In this document: positions 1-10,520 of the stretch, in pieces
How the letters are laid out: every line of letters starts with the position of its first letter
How positions within the stretch are numbered: position 1 is the stretch's first letter
From: Paraescarpia echinospica
Taxonomy: Eukaryota; Annelida; Polychaeta; Sabellida; Siboglinidae
Assembly (NCBI GenBank): GCA_020002185.1
Contig: CM034534.1
Coordinates: 17,180,656 to 17,244,655 of the forward strand
Direction of reading: 5' to 3'
DNA: 64,000 nt
The notes under the pieces: generated by a model
Seen by the model: the letters and a program-made list of their open reading frames with translations, nothing else
What the model was told of the DNA's origin: nothing
The model's database searches: none
Made by a program: the position numbers and the translations under genes

Positions 1-299
1 GTTACGTTAATACAACGATGAAAACGCTGCTCACAGAAGGTGTCCATGTAGAGGTCTGTTGTGACAGCGATGAGAATCCACATCAGTCAGCAGACGAGGG
101 ATGCCATCTGTGAAGAAGACGACACTTTCATCGTAAAAACACGCGGCCAGGTCCAACTGAAGGTGCGCTGACATACTGTGCACTCGCTCGTAAGGGCGGG
201 ACTGTGTGTGTAATGCATTTAATGTTATTTGGATGACAACAACATAGCAACAAGGCTGGTCCTATGTATGCGTAGTTTTTGTTTTGTTTCCAGGCTTGA

Positions 300-1060
300 T
301 ATGGGTTCAGAACGAAATTTATATTGGGTGGGGTGAACCGGAGCTTCAGCACCACTCTGCTGTCGGATCATGACATCGGAAGACGGAGGGTGGGGTGAAC
401 CGGAGCTTCAGCATCACTCTGCTGTCGGATCATGACATCGGAAGACGGAGGGTGGGGTGAACCGGAGCTTCAGCACCACTCTGCTGTCGGATCATGACAT
501 CGAAAGACGGAGGGTGGGGTGAACCGGAGCTTCAGCATCACTCTGCTGTCGGATCATGACATCGGAAGACGGAGGGTGGGGTGAACCGGAGCTTCAGCAC
601 CACTCTGCTGTCGGATCATGACATCGGAAGACGGAGGGTGGGGTGAACCGGAGCTTTAGCACCACTCTGCTGTCGGATCATGACATCGGAAGACGGAGGG
701 TGGGGTGAACCGGAGCTTTAGCATCACTCTGCTGTCGGATCATGACATCGGAAGACGGAGGGTGGGGTGAACCGGAGCTTCAGCATCACTCTGCTGTCGG
801 ATCATGACATCGGAAGACGGAGGGTGGGGTGCTGTTGAATTTTTCGCGGCGACATTCACAATTTATTTAAGCCCACCAGAAACCTCCATTTACACCCCCC
901 ATGACGCTCGCCAAAAACACACTTTGAGATTCTCCAGAAACCTCGAGTTGCAACCCCTTGAGGCTCGCCGAAAAAAATCACCTAACAAACAAAACCCAAC
1001 CCCTTCCCTATGGAGGAGGTCTAATCATATATCCATCCCTCATGAAAACTGCTGTGATTC
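300..1060 (-). mobile_element. Non-autonomous repeat family A, copy 1, expanded by a minisatellite
   Basis: Read on the minus strand, this copy aligns by eye with 2156-2490 and 20872-21240. It shares the GGCGAGCNTCA-like block near 960, the TTCAACAGCAC block near 840 and the terminal AATATNAATTTCGTTC block near 312-326. Between the last two blocks the other copies have only about 35-80 bp, whereas here eight 62-bp units are inserted. No protein-coding content is seen. The outer ends are diverged, so the limits are approximate. Confidence 0.6.
327..830. repeat. 62-bp tandem repeat (minisatellite), 8 units plus a partial
   Basis: Units start at 327, 389, 451, 513, 575, 637, 699 and 761, with an 8-bp partial unit at 823. 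Each begins GGTGGGGTGAACCGGAGCTT. They differ by only a few substitutions, such as caCCact/caTCact and cTTcag/cTTTag, which implies recent amplification or homogenisation. Short reading frames that run into it (for example 804-1103) are not credible genes. Confidence 0.95.
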
Positions 1061-1224
1061 CTCCATGCTGCTTCAAATACGGTGTCTTGTCGGAAATCTA
1101 TGACGGATCCACGTACATGCTTAAAAAAACCTTCTGCGTGTTGCATCCAGTGACAGTCCTGGTCCCTGTTTTTCTCACGTTATGAACTGTATTTCTAAGA
1201 AGGCATACGTATTATGAATACTTG

Positions 1225-1226
<2 letters not shown>

Positions 1227-1270
<44 letters not shown>

Positions 1271-1275
1271 TTACG
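1227..1275. repeat. (TG)n / TGCG microsatellite
   Basis: A run of alternating TG passes into GTGCGTGC steps. It is simple-sequence DNA with no gene. Confidence 0.95.
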
Positions 1276-1614
1276 TGCATGTGTGTAAACTAAATGAAAA
1301 TAAATGCTGATTGTGTAAAAATTCGTTGTGCAAATAGAATCATGTATTGTTATAGTATGACTTTAACTATCTTGCTGTTACACGCTTTGCTGACCGCACA
1401 TACTCCTGTGTTTGTAGGGCAAGGGTATCGTGACAGCATACTGGCTGGAAGGAAAACACGGTTTTTCGCGGCCGCTTCCGACCTTTGACGATTAGGAAGC
1501 ATGGATCGTTAGTCACATCGTTGTCAGCAATGGAATATTAGGTCGAAATGAGAAACAAGGAGAGAGCGAAGAAGATAATATTAGTGACAGAAAGAGAAGG
1601 AACGATCAAATTGG

Positions 1615-1805
1615 GTGGATGTATGTGTTTATGCGTGCGCGCGCGTATGTATGTGCGTGTGTGTGTGCGTGTGTGCGTGTATGTGTGAATGCGTGCGTGC
1701 GTGTGTACATGCGAGCGAATGTGCGTGCGAGTGTGCGTGTGCGTGTATGTGTGTGTGTGAGTGTGTGTGTGTGCGCGTGGTGCATATGTGCGTGTGTGCA
1801 TGCGT
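1615..1805. repeat. Interrupted TG/TGCG microsatellite
   Basis: About 190 bp of alternating purine-pyrimidine TGTG/TGCG/TATG. It creates His-Thr or Cys-Val reading frames on both strands that are artefacts of the repeat. Confidence 0.95.
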
Positions 1806-2155
1806 TCGTGCGGAAAAGCAAGTAGCTACTTACGGTAGATATAATTATTCAAGTTTCTCAGTCACGTGTAGATTTTAGACGTTTTAGTGTTGATTAGTTA
1901 GGTTGCTTTTCTCCCCGAGAATATCGTAATATAAAATATATTCATGGTGTTGTGATAGCGGTGTTCGTTACGGTATTAGCATTAGTAGTTGACACTGGAA
2001 CAAATCGTTGGATCGTCATTGAATTAAAATATTAATGCTCAAACTAAGTGCTCGGTTTGGCTTTTATTCTTTCTTGTGGACGCGACAAGTGTACTAATCA
2101 CGTTGACCATACTGTAATCGGCTACAACTGGGAACATATCATCAAACAGTATATA

Positions 2156-2490
2156 CGCACCGGAAATGGGGGACGGTTTAGGTGTGGGCTGGATATAGAA
2201 TTAGTCCCCCAATATTTAGGGAAGGCGAGCGCAATGTCTGGTGCAATTTGATGGTTTGGAGGGCTGGTGGATGCCGGAGATATGATCACAACATTTAGAG
2301 AAGGAGGGCTTAATTTTGGGTTCAATTGTAGGTTTTTGAGTGCGTGAATATGTTTTTGGCGAGCCTCAGGGAGAGTGCAATTGGAAGTGTTTTGGAGAAC
2401 CATGAGGCGTGTGCAGTTGGATATATTTGATCATTCTCGATATGTCCGAAGCTCCGGCTCAGCCCACACAATATCAATTTCGTTCCGGTG
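2156..2490 (+). mobile_element. Non-autonomous TIR-like repeat family A, copy 2
   Basis: A segment of about 335 bp opens with GCACCGGAAATGGGGG and closes with TTTCGTTCCGGTGCC, so CACCGGAA is present as a short inverted repeat at both ends. Internally it matches 20872-21240 in order: CCCCCAATAT, GGAGATATGATCA, a TTTTGGNGAGCCTC-like block, and CAGCCCACACAATATCAATT. No ORF is conserved between copies. It is probably a MITE-like DNA element. The superfamily is not determined and no target-site duplication was established. Confidence 0.6.
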
Positions 2491-3257
2491 CCAGTGCCGT
2501 ACGCTCTTCGGACGACACACGAGACAACCTTCGAGTATGTGTTTAGCACCAGTAGTGGGAATATACACGCAGTTACACCGATACACCCGCCCATAGTAGC
2601 GGGGAAACAACCCCTCGATTTCTTTGGCGCCTTGTGGAGAATTGATCACCACTCCATAATCCCAGGTTGGAGAAAGGCCCGCCAAAATTAATTAATTAAT
2701 TTATAAAAAACACATTAAACAAATAACTCAAAATAGTAATCGTTGTATTGAAATTTGTTGCCAATTGCTAGATCAGGGGTCAACAATCAAACGAATGAAC
2801 ACACCAAGTGGCGAGTGGAACTCATTCAAAGTTAACGTATTAATATTTAGATTATTTCACACAAAATGTTGTACGTATATTCGCTAGATGGCGGTACTGC
2901 GACTATAAACCCCGCGTGGCCGAGCATACTGCAGCGTGGCTGAAAATAGCTGCGGAGAAACTTATAGGACCAATAACTACCATACACACAAGCAGTGTTA
3001 ATCGTGACGCTTCGATAGTTAAAAGTGGAAGGAATGAACTGATAGTCAATCCAATGACCGCTGAAGAATCTGTCGTCTAGGTTTGGGGAAGCGTTAAACT
3101 GTCAGTGAGTTACAACATCGTATCATTCCACTATATAGTAAAAATGTCATGTACCTTGCATATAACATCCACACACGCTAGTTGGTAAGACGGTTGTTGC
3201 ACGAGACTAACGCGAAAAAGACCGGTCAGTCATTAAACCCGTGCAATTCTTGTTACG

Positions 3258-3514
3258 AAGAACTAGTTATTAATTAGTCACTGTGTGTGTCTGTATGTGT
3301 GTGTGCATGTAGGTAGGTAGGTAGGTTTATGTGTGTGCGTGTGTGTGCGTGTGTGCGCGTATGTGTGTGTGTACGTGCGTGTGTATGTATGCGTGCGTAT
3401 GCGTGTGCGTTTACGTGTAGTAGTAGTAGTAGTAGGTTTTATTTGGAATTGTATAAATCATACATACAAATATAAACAATCCGTAAAATAATTGACAAAA
3501 CGATATACAATTCC

Positions 3515-3613
<99 letters not shown>

Positions 3614-3674
3614 CTAGTTATTAATTAGTCACTGTGTGTGTCTGTACGTGTGTGTGCATGTAAGTAGGTAGGTT

Positions 3675-3709
<35 letters not shown>

Positions 3710-3770
3710 GCGTGTGCGTGTGCGTGTGTGTGTGTGTGTACGTCTGTGTGTGTGTACGTGTGCACTTACC
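3258..3770. repeat. 352-bp tandem duplication rich in (GT)n
   Basis: The unit starting GAACTAGTTATTAATTAGTC at about 3260 recurs at 3612, in both cases followed by GTGTGTGTCTGTAYGTGTGTG and a GTAGGTAGGTTTATG segment. A pure (GT)n tract of about 95 bp lies at 3517-3611, and a second GT/GTGC tract at 3677-3760. The non-LTR tail at 3418-3515 lies only in the first unit. Confidence 0.85.
3418..3515 (-). mobile_element. 3' tail of a non-LTR retrotransposon or SINE with (TAC)n
   Basis: On the minus strand this reads GGAATTGTATATCG..., then TTTATACAATTCC, AAATAAAACC and a (TAC)n run of about five units ending near 3418. A unique short stretch closing on a triplet microsatellite is typical of LINE or SINE 3' ends. 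No coding part remains and the family is unknown. Confidence 0.4.
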
Positions 3771-5433
3771 TGGGTATTGCGGACACGACACTCAATGCAC
3801 AATCTGAAAGAGGTCCGACACGCGGTGGGACAGTTGACTTCTTGTGAGTTGAGAATGCTAACGGTGGTGGTTTATCTTTTCCACAGTTGCTAATACACGT
3901 CTATGTTGACTGGTTCATAACATTGCGGCACAGTTGTCGAACCACTAATGTACTGTATGACTGTTGTCACGTATCATTCAACGCATAGCACTTGTAAGGT
4001 TAGTTTGTTGTCAACAGAACCGTTTGAATACCTCACGGTTCGTGATCAAGAACATTGTTTCCTTATTTCTGTAGGCGTTATATCACATGTAGCGGGGCCT
4101 AATGTAGCACAGCCGCGCTGGCGCTTCAACAATGTCAGTAATGTTGTTGCTTCAAAAAACGGTACAACATAAGAAATATGTTTCCGTTTTGTTTATGCGT
4201 CGTAGCACTGTGATAATATAACCATGGTCTTCTCCAAAGAAAACTGCAACTTGTTTTCACTACAGCTGTAGAAACTTAACAATGCCTCAATATCATTATT
4301 TTCACCAGCAATACAACGTAAACAATGTTTTAAGAATAACCTTGCGTGATAATAGACACATGTCGTCCCACTAAAATGGCAATGTCGTCTGAAAAGCTAA
4401 TTTGTGAACGGTAACACAGCTCTGATTCCTCTTTTTGGATCGTCCTCAATAAACCGTTCTATCTTTATTTGTAGGTGCACAAGTTCTTATAGCACGACAT
4501 TAAGATATCACAACAGCTCAAAGCATAATACATAATCAATCTGGCAAATATTTTAATTCGAACACCATGTCGACTTCTGTGGGACAGGAGGAAGCATTCA
4601 ACTATGCTGCAATTGCACGAAGACTATTCGTTCACATATATCAACCAATGTCTATAGCCAGGTACGCATTTATATAGCTACTGGAACTGAAGTAACGTAG
4701 GGTGAACGCAGGTGCCCAAGATTCGAAACGACAACAAGATGATTCGTTGCCGAGTTATCTCGATTGAGAATGCAATGTTCTAGTATCTACACCACCGCGC
4801 CCCACGTAAATTTAAATATATACATCGTCAGTACCCGGCTGGATACTGTTGTGATAATAACACAATCGAACAAAGAAATGTAGTTCAATTTTCCGTTTTA
4901 GTCTTAGAATGTCTTGCATTAAATAATATGACGTAACATAATAGTGTGCTGTTTGACATAGTCGACGTTACATCTAGGAAAAATCAAATCAATAATGTTG
5001 TAATACTACCACGTAAGAGACAGCTGCCTTTTTGCTTTAAAGTTGTATATCAGGTGTAATCACGGTAAACAATTGTGTCTACCCGCGACGCTTATAGATT
5101 ATAGGCGCAAGCGCCGGGGTACCTACCCATCCTCGCAAATCAGGGATAGCAGCTTGACTGGCGGGTGTCCTATGCAATGTGCGGAAGTTAGCTGAATCAG
5201 GTGTATTTTTAGTAGTAATTGACTCCGCTACGTAACGGAAATTGGAAATGGAAAACACACTACCCTGAACTACGGCCTCTAGTTTTGTTGCGTGTCTAAC
5301 ATCCGTTATCTTTCCGCCGCCCTTGTTGACTGAGTCACCTTTCTTTTGTATCCATTCTTTCGTTATAACGTCGTTCAAAGCATAAAAACCGACTTCGTAT
5401 ATGACATACTTAAGTGTACTGTTACCACAGACT
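3771..5433. other. Gene-free interval
   Basis: This is AT-rich unique-looking sequence. Only short unsupported frames occur (for example 3948-4172), with no recognisable domain, clear splice pattern or repeat boundary. Confidence 0.5.
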
Positions 5434-5593
5434 GGGGCCGGTTTCATGAAGCGTTACGCAATTACTTAGCGTCACGTGTTTGCGTACATTCCTATTGCTC
5501 GTTTATAAATTATTATTAACAAAATCACGTCATTTACTAAGACAATCATCTTAGCGTTACGAACGTTCTTAGGCGCTTCATGAAACCGGCCCC
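5434..5593. mobile_element. 160-bp MITE with 20-bp perfect TIR
   Basis: The left end is GGGGCCGGTTTCATGAAGCG (5434-5453) and the right end is its exact reverse complement (5574-5593). The interior is 120 bp of AT-rich sequence that is itself partly palindromic (TTAGCGTTACG against CGTAACGC). The size and perfect ends indicate a miniature inverted-repeat element. No unambiguous target-site duplication is visible (flanks ACT and TGA). The overlapping minus-strand reading frames use MITE sequence as their N-terminus and are not supported as genes. Confidence 0.85.
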
Positions 5594-8049
5594 TGACCAT
5601 CAGCGAACCGGATTCGGGGTGGGCTAAGTGAATTGTGGATGAACTTTTGAACGTGTTGTGCAAATATTGGCTCACATATATTATGCGTCTACTATATTAC
5701 GTGCTTTCCTTGGTCAAACTTGCACCCTGCAATGAGATTGGCCAATTATCAACGATTGGTCATTAGATGGTTTGCGTTGGCGTTTACGTTGGCGTTTAGA
5801 AGGTACATTGTAAACTCCATTGCAAATAAGTCGAATCCTTCAACTGGTTAATAGTTTAATAACATAAATGGCACAGCAGGGGACGTCAGTTTGGGGAGAT
5901 GACAGTTCGATGTAGTTGTAAAGTTGCGGTTATGTGCCATAGTCCTCACTAGATATGTGACAACAAAAGGTGGTGAGACCCATAGACGGAAACAACATGT
6001 ATGTATAGAATTGTGCCCTAAACAACCTGTATGGTTAGTTTCAATTCAGCATGCTGCAGACGACCTTGCATGTTCCTCATTTAATGCCATACTGTTCTCA
6101 TTGTCAGTGGAAGTTGTTTGCCACCAAATTGCGTTTAATAAACCCGAAGCACTGTTTGCAGTTTTAATCTTTCGCCCACGAAACGTTCAAGTCGAATAGG
6201 AAACATTCAGCTAGTAAACATAGGCTATTGCAGTTGCAGATATTTCTAACCGCAAGTCAGTTGAAATGCTCTTTCAAGTCGCCAGATTCCCACAATCAAA
6301 ATCGGCGGCGAAATCAGAAAGTGGGCCGAATTACAGTTGAACCAACGAACATCCGAACATTTGTGTAGGCAATAGAGGGGGCAGTCTAATTTAGTACCAT
6401 CTCCGGATTGAGACGATTCCGCATGATTCCGGGTAACGAAACAAACAGACAAGGTCGCTTTAAAACAAAGTCAACAACAGTGGTGCATCTAAAATCTCGA
6501 GGAAGGTGGAACAATCCAAGCCATCGTTTAGTTTCCCATGCTAAGATGTTTTAGAATAGATAAACGTAATTGCCTAACAGCTCTCCCAATACGCCACCTG
6601 ACTGCAATAACAGGGCTGTCTCTCTCGACTCGTTCAACGTTTTTCGCACTACAGGACATGAATCTAAACCACGTGAATTGCTGTAATTGTCTGTCTCATG
6701 CTATGTAAAACAGATCTATGCAACATGAACATATTTAAACTACCCTAAAATCCTCCATCGCCTAGTTTCCACGCAACTGAGGCAAGCAATCTACAGTATA
6801 TTTTATTGAAAGAAACATCGTTATCTTTTATCTCGGACAGAGCAGCGACCCTTTTTTGTGTTTTCAACTGCATTTGTGGACAATTCAAGTAGAAAACATC
6901 CAAGCGAAATTTAATTCAAGCCATGGTTTTTTTTATGACCGGTTGTTGATAATTATCAACAGAACGTAATTACCTACACGTGCACGTGTCCTGAGCACGG
7001 TGGTAGTGTTGTCAATAGACGTTCCACCTGCAACACTGCTAATGGTCTTTGTGGGTGTGCAGACATTCAGTGTCACAAGGCAACTATACTGTCCGTATCT
7101 TTGTAGCAGGCCCACAAACGACACCAGCCACCCTTCTTATACAACAACAACCCGCATAACATCGCGCATTCATGCTAGATCGACGAGATGCGATTAGGCT
7201 ATCATTGTCGAAACACCGCCGCCGTCAAATATGTGGAAAGGAAACATAGTAAACTCGAGCGAGTAGAACCAGTTGAGTCAAGACGTTCGGTATCGCGAGG
7301 CACAACAGGCAACAATAGCCACCCCGAAGCTACGGATGTGAGTCAGATAGCGTTCGGTAGAACGAGCGGGATGCTTTGTGCCCGCTTACCAAAGCGTGAG
7401 GCGTTCGATCTCTCTCTCTACATCATATCGGCCCGCGACATCTTTAACGATCTTTGCCGGGCAATATTACAAAACCTGCGGTTGTAAGTTACAAATGCAA
7501 ATTTATAGCATCTTGCGTGTCTCCGGCAGGTAATTATGCGTACAATGTTGAGCATAAGCTGGAATAAATTAAACACACCGTGTACTAGATACTTCAACGT
7601 CGCGTACGGCAGCCATCTTGTTCTCCTCCCTGTTGATATATTAACAAACTGAAAATTACTACCGTCACAGACGAACTAATTAATTTTATAGCACGTTTCA
7701 TCTGTGGAGAAGTATTTTTGGATCTGTTTGTCATAGATTTTCCTAATTTACGCTGGCCCGAATGCATATTTTATATATTTATTTTTCAAAGAGATTAAAA
7801 CAACCTCTTCCCGTAAGAGACTCCTATAGCATGCTACGTTTTGGTCTGTATAAACTTTCAATTGTTCTATGTAATTCAGACTTTATAAATGTGCGTTGTC
7901 ATGTTGTTGAATGAAGTTACTACACTCATTATTTAATTGATATTGTATAAATCTTGTTCTGTTTGCGGTGTTTGCGTCTGATATAACCTTCACGTTCTAG
8001 TGTGCCTGTGCATTATTATATTGTACGTGATCATAATCATAAGCCCTAA
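5594..8049. other. Gene-free interval
   Basis: No domain-bearing ORF, RNA gene or clear repeat is recognised. The reading frames at 5924-6199 and 7188-7487 are short and have no recognisable motif. Confidence 0.5.
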
Positions 8050-8086
8050 ATAGTTTCTGAGGATTCTACTGCCGAACTGCAAGAGG

Positions 8087-8284
8087 ATGGCGATCAACGC
8101 ACTAGTTGAGCAGACGTGTGAAGAAGATGGAGTGGGATTCACCTATTTATGGGGATACTTTGTTGGGAGGGAAGATATGTACATGAGAGATGGCCTCCAT
8201 CTTAGTGGAAAGGGGGCAGCAGTTTTCTCAGAGAACATGCTGCGATCTGTTGACAGTGGGACAGGATGCATGTATTTAAACTAG
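8087..8284 (+). pseudogene. CR1 ORF1 remnant: C-terminus of SGNH esterase-like protein
   Basis: The 65-residue frame ends with GREDMYMRDGLHLSGKGAAV, followed by a Cys-Met-Tyr-Leu-Asn terminus. The DGLHLS block is the conserved Asp/His-containing C-terminal motif of the SGNH-hydrolase (esterase) ORF1 proteins of CR1-like LINEs. The frame stays open upstream of the first Met (to about 8050), so the displayed start is not a true start. The rest of ORF1 is missing, presumably 5' truncated. The stop overlaps the beginning of the endonuclease frame by about 19 bp, as expected for adjacent ORF1 and ORF2. Confidence 0.75.
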
Positions 8285-9240
8285 ATTCGCAGGGGGGACT
8301 CACAGAAAAGCCTGAAACTGAAGGCCTAGATAAAGACAGCACAAAAATATCAGCAAAGAACAGTTTGGAAAACTCTTCTGAAGCTGGATATAAATGTGTT
8401 TGTTTAAATGCAAGGAGTATAGTAAACAAAAGATATGAACTTAATATTATGGTAGAAGATATTGACACTCACATAATAGGTATAACCGAATCCTGGACCA
8501 CCACCGATATATCAGATGCCGAATTGGGACTGACAGGATATGTAATGTTTAGGAAAGATAGAATAGGAAGAAAAGGGAGGTGGAGTTATTTTGTATATTA
8601 AAGAATATATCCTGGCGTATGAAATAAAATTAGAAAGAGATGCAGATTGCGAAGAAGCTGTTTGGTGTAACATAGTTACAGGAAACTTAACGTTAACAGT
8701 TGGGTTAGTTTATTGAAGTCCAAACATAAGCATAGAAGAGAATGAAAAAATACAAAACGCTATAAGGGAAGTAAGCAAACGGGACTGTATTATTATGGGG
8801 GATTTTAACCATGGTCATATACAATGGACATCTCTACAGTGTATGGGGCGTGAGGACCACAATATTTTAGTTTTAGTTGAAGATACTTTCCTTTCTCAAC
8901 ATGTGCTAGAACCAACCAGGGGTGAGAATGTGTTAGACATAGTTTTGTCCTCACAGAATGAATTGATTGACAATGTCAATATATGTGAGCCACTGGGGAG
9001 TAGTGATCACAACCAGATACATTTTACCACCAAAGTAAAATCAGAAAGGAATAGTAAAAAGCAGTATAGGAAAAATTTCCACAAAGGAAGGTATAGGGAC
9101 ATGAGGAAATATTTAGCAAAGATAGACTGGAATAACACACTGAAGAATAAGACAGCAACAGAATGTTGGAATATATTAAAGAGTGAAATTAAGTGCAAAG
9201 TCGATAAATTTGTACCATTCAAAACAAGGGAAACGTGTAG
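8266..9240 (+). pseudogene. CR1 ORF2 5' part: AP-like endonuclease, frameshifted
   Basis: The protein signal begins with CLNARSIVNKRYEL and HIIGITESW (the catalytic Asn and Glu blocks of EEP-type endonucleases). It shifts frame near 8575 within a Gly-rich KGGGV-like stretch, has an in-frame TGA near 8716, and resumes with IIMGDFNHGHIQW and LGSSDHNQIHF (the GDFN and SDH motifs). The EEP fold nicks target DNA during target-primed reverse transcription. The frame then runs into a connector and breaks at about 9220, where it is joined in a different frame to mid-RT sequence. Confidence 0.85.
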
Positions 9241-10405
9241 TAGTTGATGGGAAGGCTTCAAATTGGAAATCGGTATTGAGTGGGGTACCACAGGGATCAG
9301 CACTAGGACCTATATTATTCTTAATATATATCAACGATTTGGATGATGAAATAACAAGCAAAGTGTTGAAATTTGCGAATGATACAAGAGTGTTTAGAAG
9401 GATTAGAAGTGGTGGAGATAGACAGCATTTACAAGATGATCTTGACAGGTTGATCAAATGGTCTGAAAAGTGGCGAATGCTGTTCAATTTTGGGAAATGT
9501 AAATGCCTCCACACAGGACATGGGAACGAAGAGGTAGAATATACAATGGGGGTACTGTATTAAGTACTACTATAAAAGAAAAGGACTTAGGGTTAACCAT
9601 TAGTGCTGATATGAAGGTTTCAGAGCAGTGCGGAATTGCAGCTTCAAAAGGAAATAAAATCCTTGGATTAATTAGGCGAAACATAACGTGTAAGGAAAAA
9701 GAGCTAATAATTCCGCTGTACAAAACAATAGTGAGGCCTCATTTCTTCTTCAGTTCAGCATATCTCTGCGAGACGTAGCCGCCCAGATGATCCCACGCTA
9801 GGCTGCTCTGTCTGCCGTTTGTCTCCCTGCTCTCACGATGTCGTCTTTCAACCAGTCGCTGATGTCCTGCTCCCATCTTCTCCTTGGTCTTCCCCTTCCT
9901 CTCTTTCCGTCCACTTTGCCTTCTAGGACAGTTTTCTCTAAGGAATTATGTCTTTTGATGTGGCCTCATTTAGAATATTGTATTCAAGCGTGGAGGCCAT
10001 ATCGCAGGAAGGACATGGATATGCTAGAAATAGTGCAGAGGAGAGCAACTAAAATGATACCAAAACTAAGGGATCTAAGTTACGAAATACGCCTAAACAT
10101 GCAGGTTAACAACATTAGAGACCAGGAGATTGAAAGGAGATCAGATAGAAGTGTTTAAAATAATGAATGGTTATGTAAATATTGATAGAAATATTTTTTT
10201 CTCAGTTAAGAAAGATAAAAGGTCTAGAGGACATGAAGTTACATTAGCAAAGGAGCAGTGTAGATTATATATAAGAAAGTTTTCATTTTCACAAAGGACT
10301 GTAAATGAATGGAACAGATTATCTGCTGATTGTGTGGGTGCTAGTGGCGTGAATATGTTTAAAAATAAAATCGACACATACCTCAGAAGGGCGGGATACA
10401 CATAG
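9222..10405 (+). pseudogene. CR1 ORF2 3' part: reverse transcriptase, deleted and interrupted
   Basis: The sequence enters the RT at KRVVVDGKASNWKSVLSGVP, followed by QGSALGPILFLIYINDL (motif B region). The catalytic box reads FAND instead of FADD, a lost second Asp. The fingers and motif A are absent. After LYKTIVRPH the frame is interrupted by a foreign insertion (9745-9961) and resumes with LEYCIQAWRPY. The C-terminal thumb/connector runs to NKIDTYLRRAGYT and a stop at about 10405, with a further frameshift near 10140. Inactive. Confidence 0.85.
9745..9961 (-). mobile_element. Nested 5'-truncated LINE fragment with 10-bp TSD
   Basis: On the minus strand the insert encodes GKRGRGRPRRRWEQDISDWL followed by a Trp/Arg-rich end, the C-terminal signature common in RTE-like and related LINE polyproteins. 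It ends in a GAAGAAG tail. The host CR1 sequence GGCCTCATTT is present on both sides (9735-9744 and 9962-9971), which is a target-site duplication showing insertion after the CR1 copy was in place. The clade assignment is tentative. Confidence 0.8.
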
Positions 10406-10520
10406 ATAAAAGGGTTGGACTCTCGATAAGCCAAAGGGCTTCCTTGTCCACCTGCCACCTAGAGTTAATTCTCTGGGTGGCAATCTTGTTAAATCTTGTT
10501 AACAATCTTGTTAAACTCTC

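Larger units (their letters stand above)
8050..10520 (+). mobile_element. CR1-type LINE, rearranged and decayed
   Basis: Reading 5' to 3', this stretch has the C-terminus of an esterase-like ORF1 (to 8284), an apurinic-type endonuclease (8266 to about 9220), the distal half of a reverse transcriptase (about 9222 to 10405), and a tail repeating AATCTTGTTAA three times (about 10475-10515). An esterase-type ORF1 followed by an endonuclease/RT ORF2 is the known arrangement of CR1-clade LINEs. The copy lacks most of ORF1 and the RT fingers/palm start, has frameshifts and stops, and contains a foreign 217-bp LINE insertion (9745-9961). It cannot be active. Confidence 0.85.

Noticed and set aside
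804..1103. 99-codon plus-strand frame starting in the 62-bp array
   Set aside because: Starts inside minisatellite and runs through transposon sequence; no domain.
1538..1878. His/Thr-rich and Cys/Val-rich frames on both strands
   Set aside because: Translation of a TG/TGCG microsatellite. The same applies to frames at 3678-3893, 12443-13129, 38121-38434, 40131-40592 and 41802-42232.
5079..5447. 122-codon minus-strand frame (and 5472-5675)
   Set aside because: N-terminal coding sequence lies in the MITE end at 5434; the rest has no recognisable domain.
7188..7487. 99-codon plus-strand frame
   Set aside because: Arg-rich but without a motif, splice context or repeat support.
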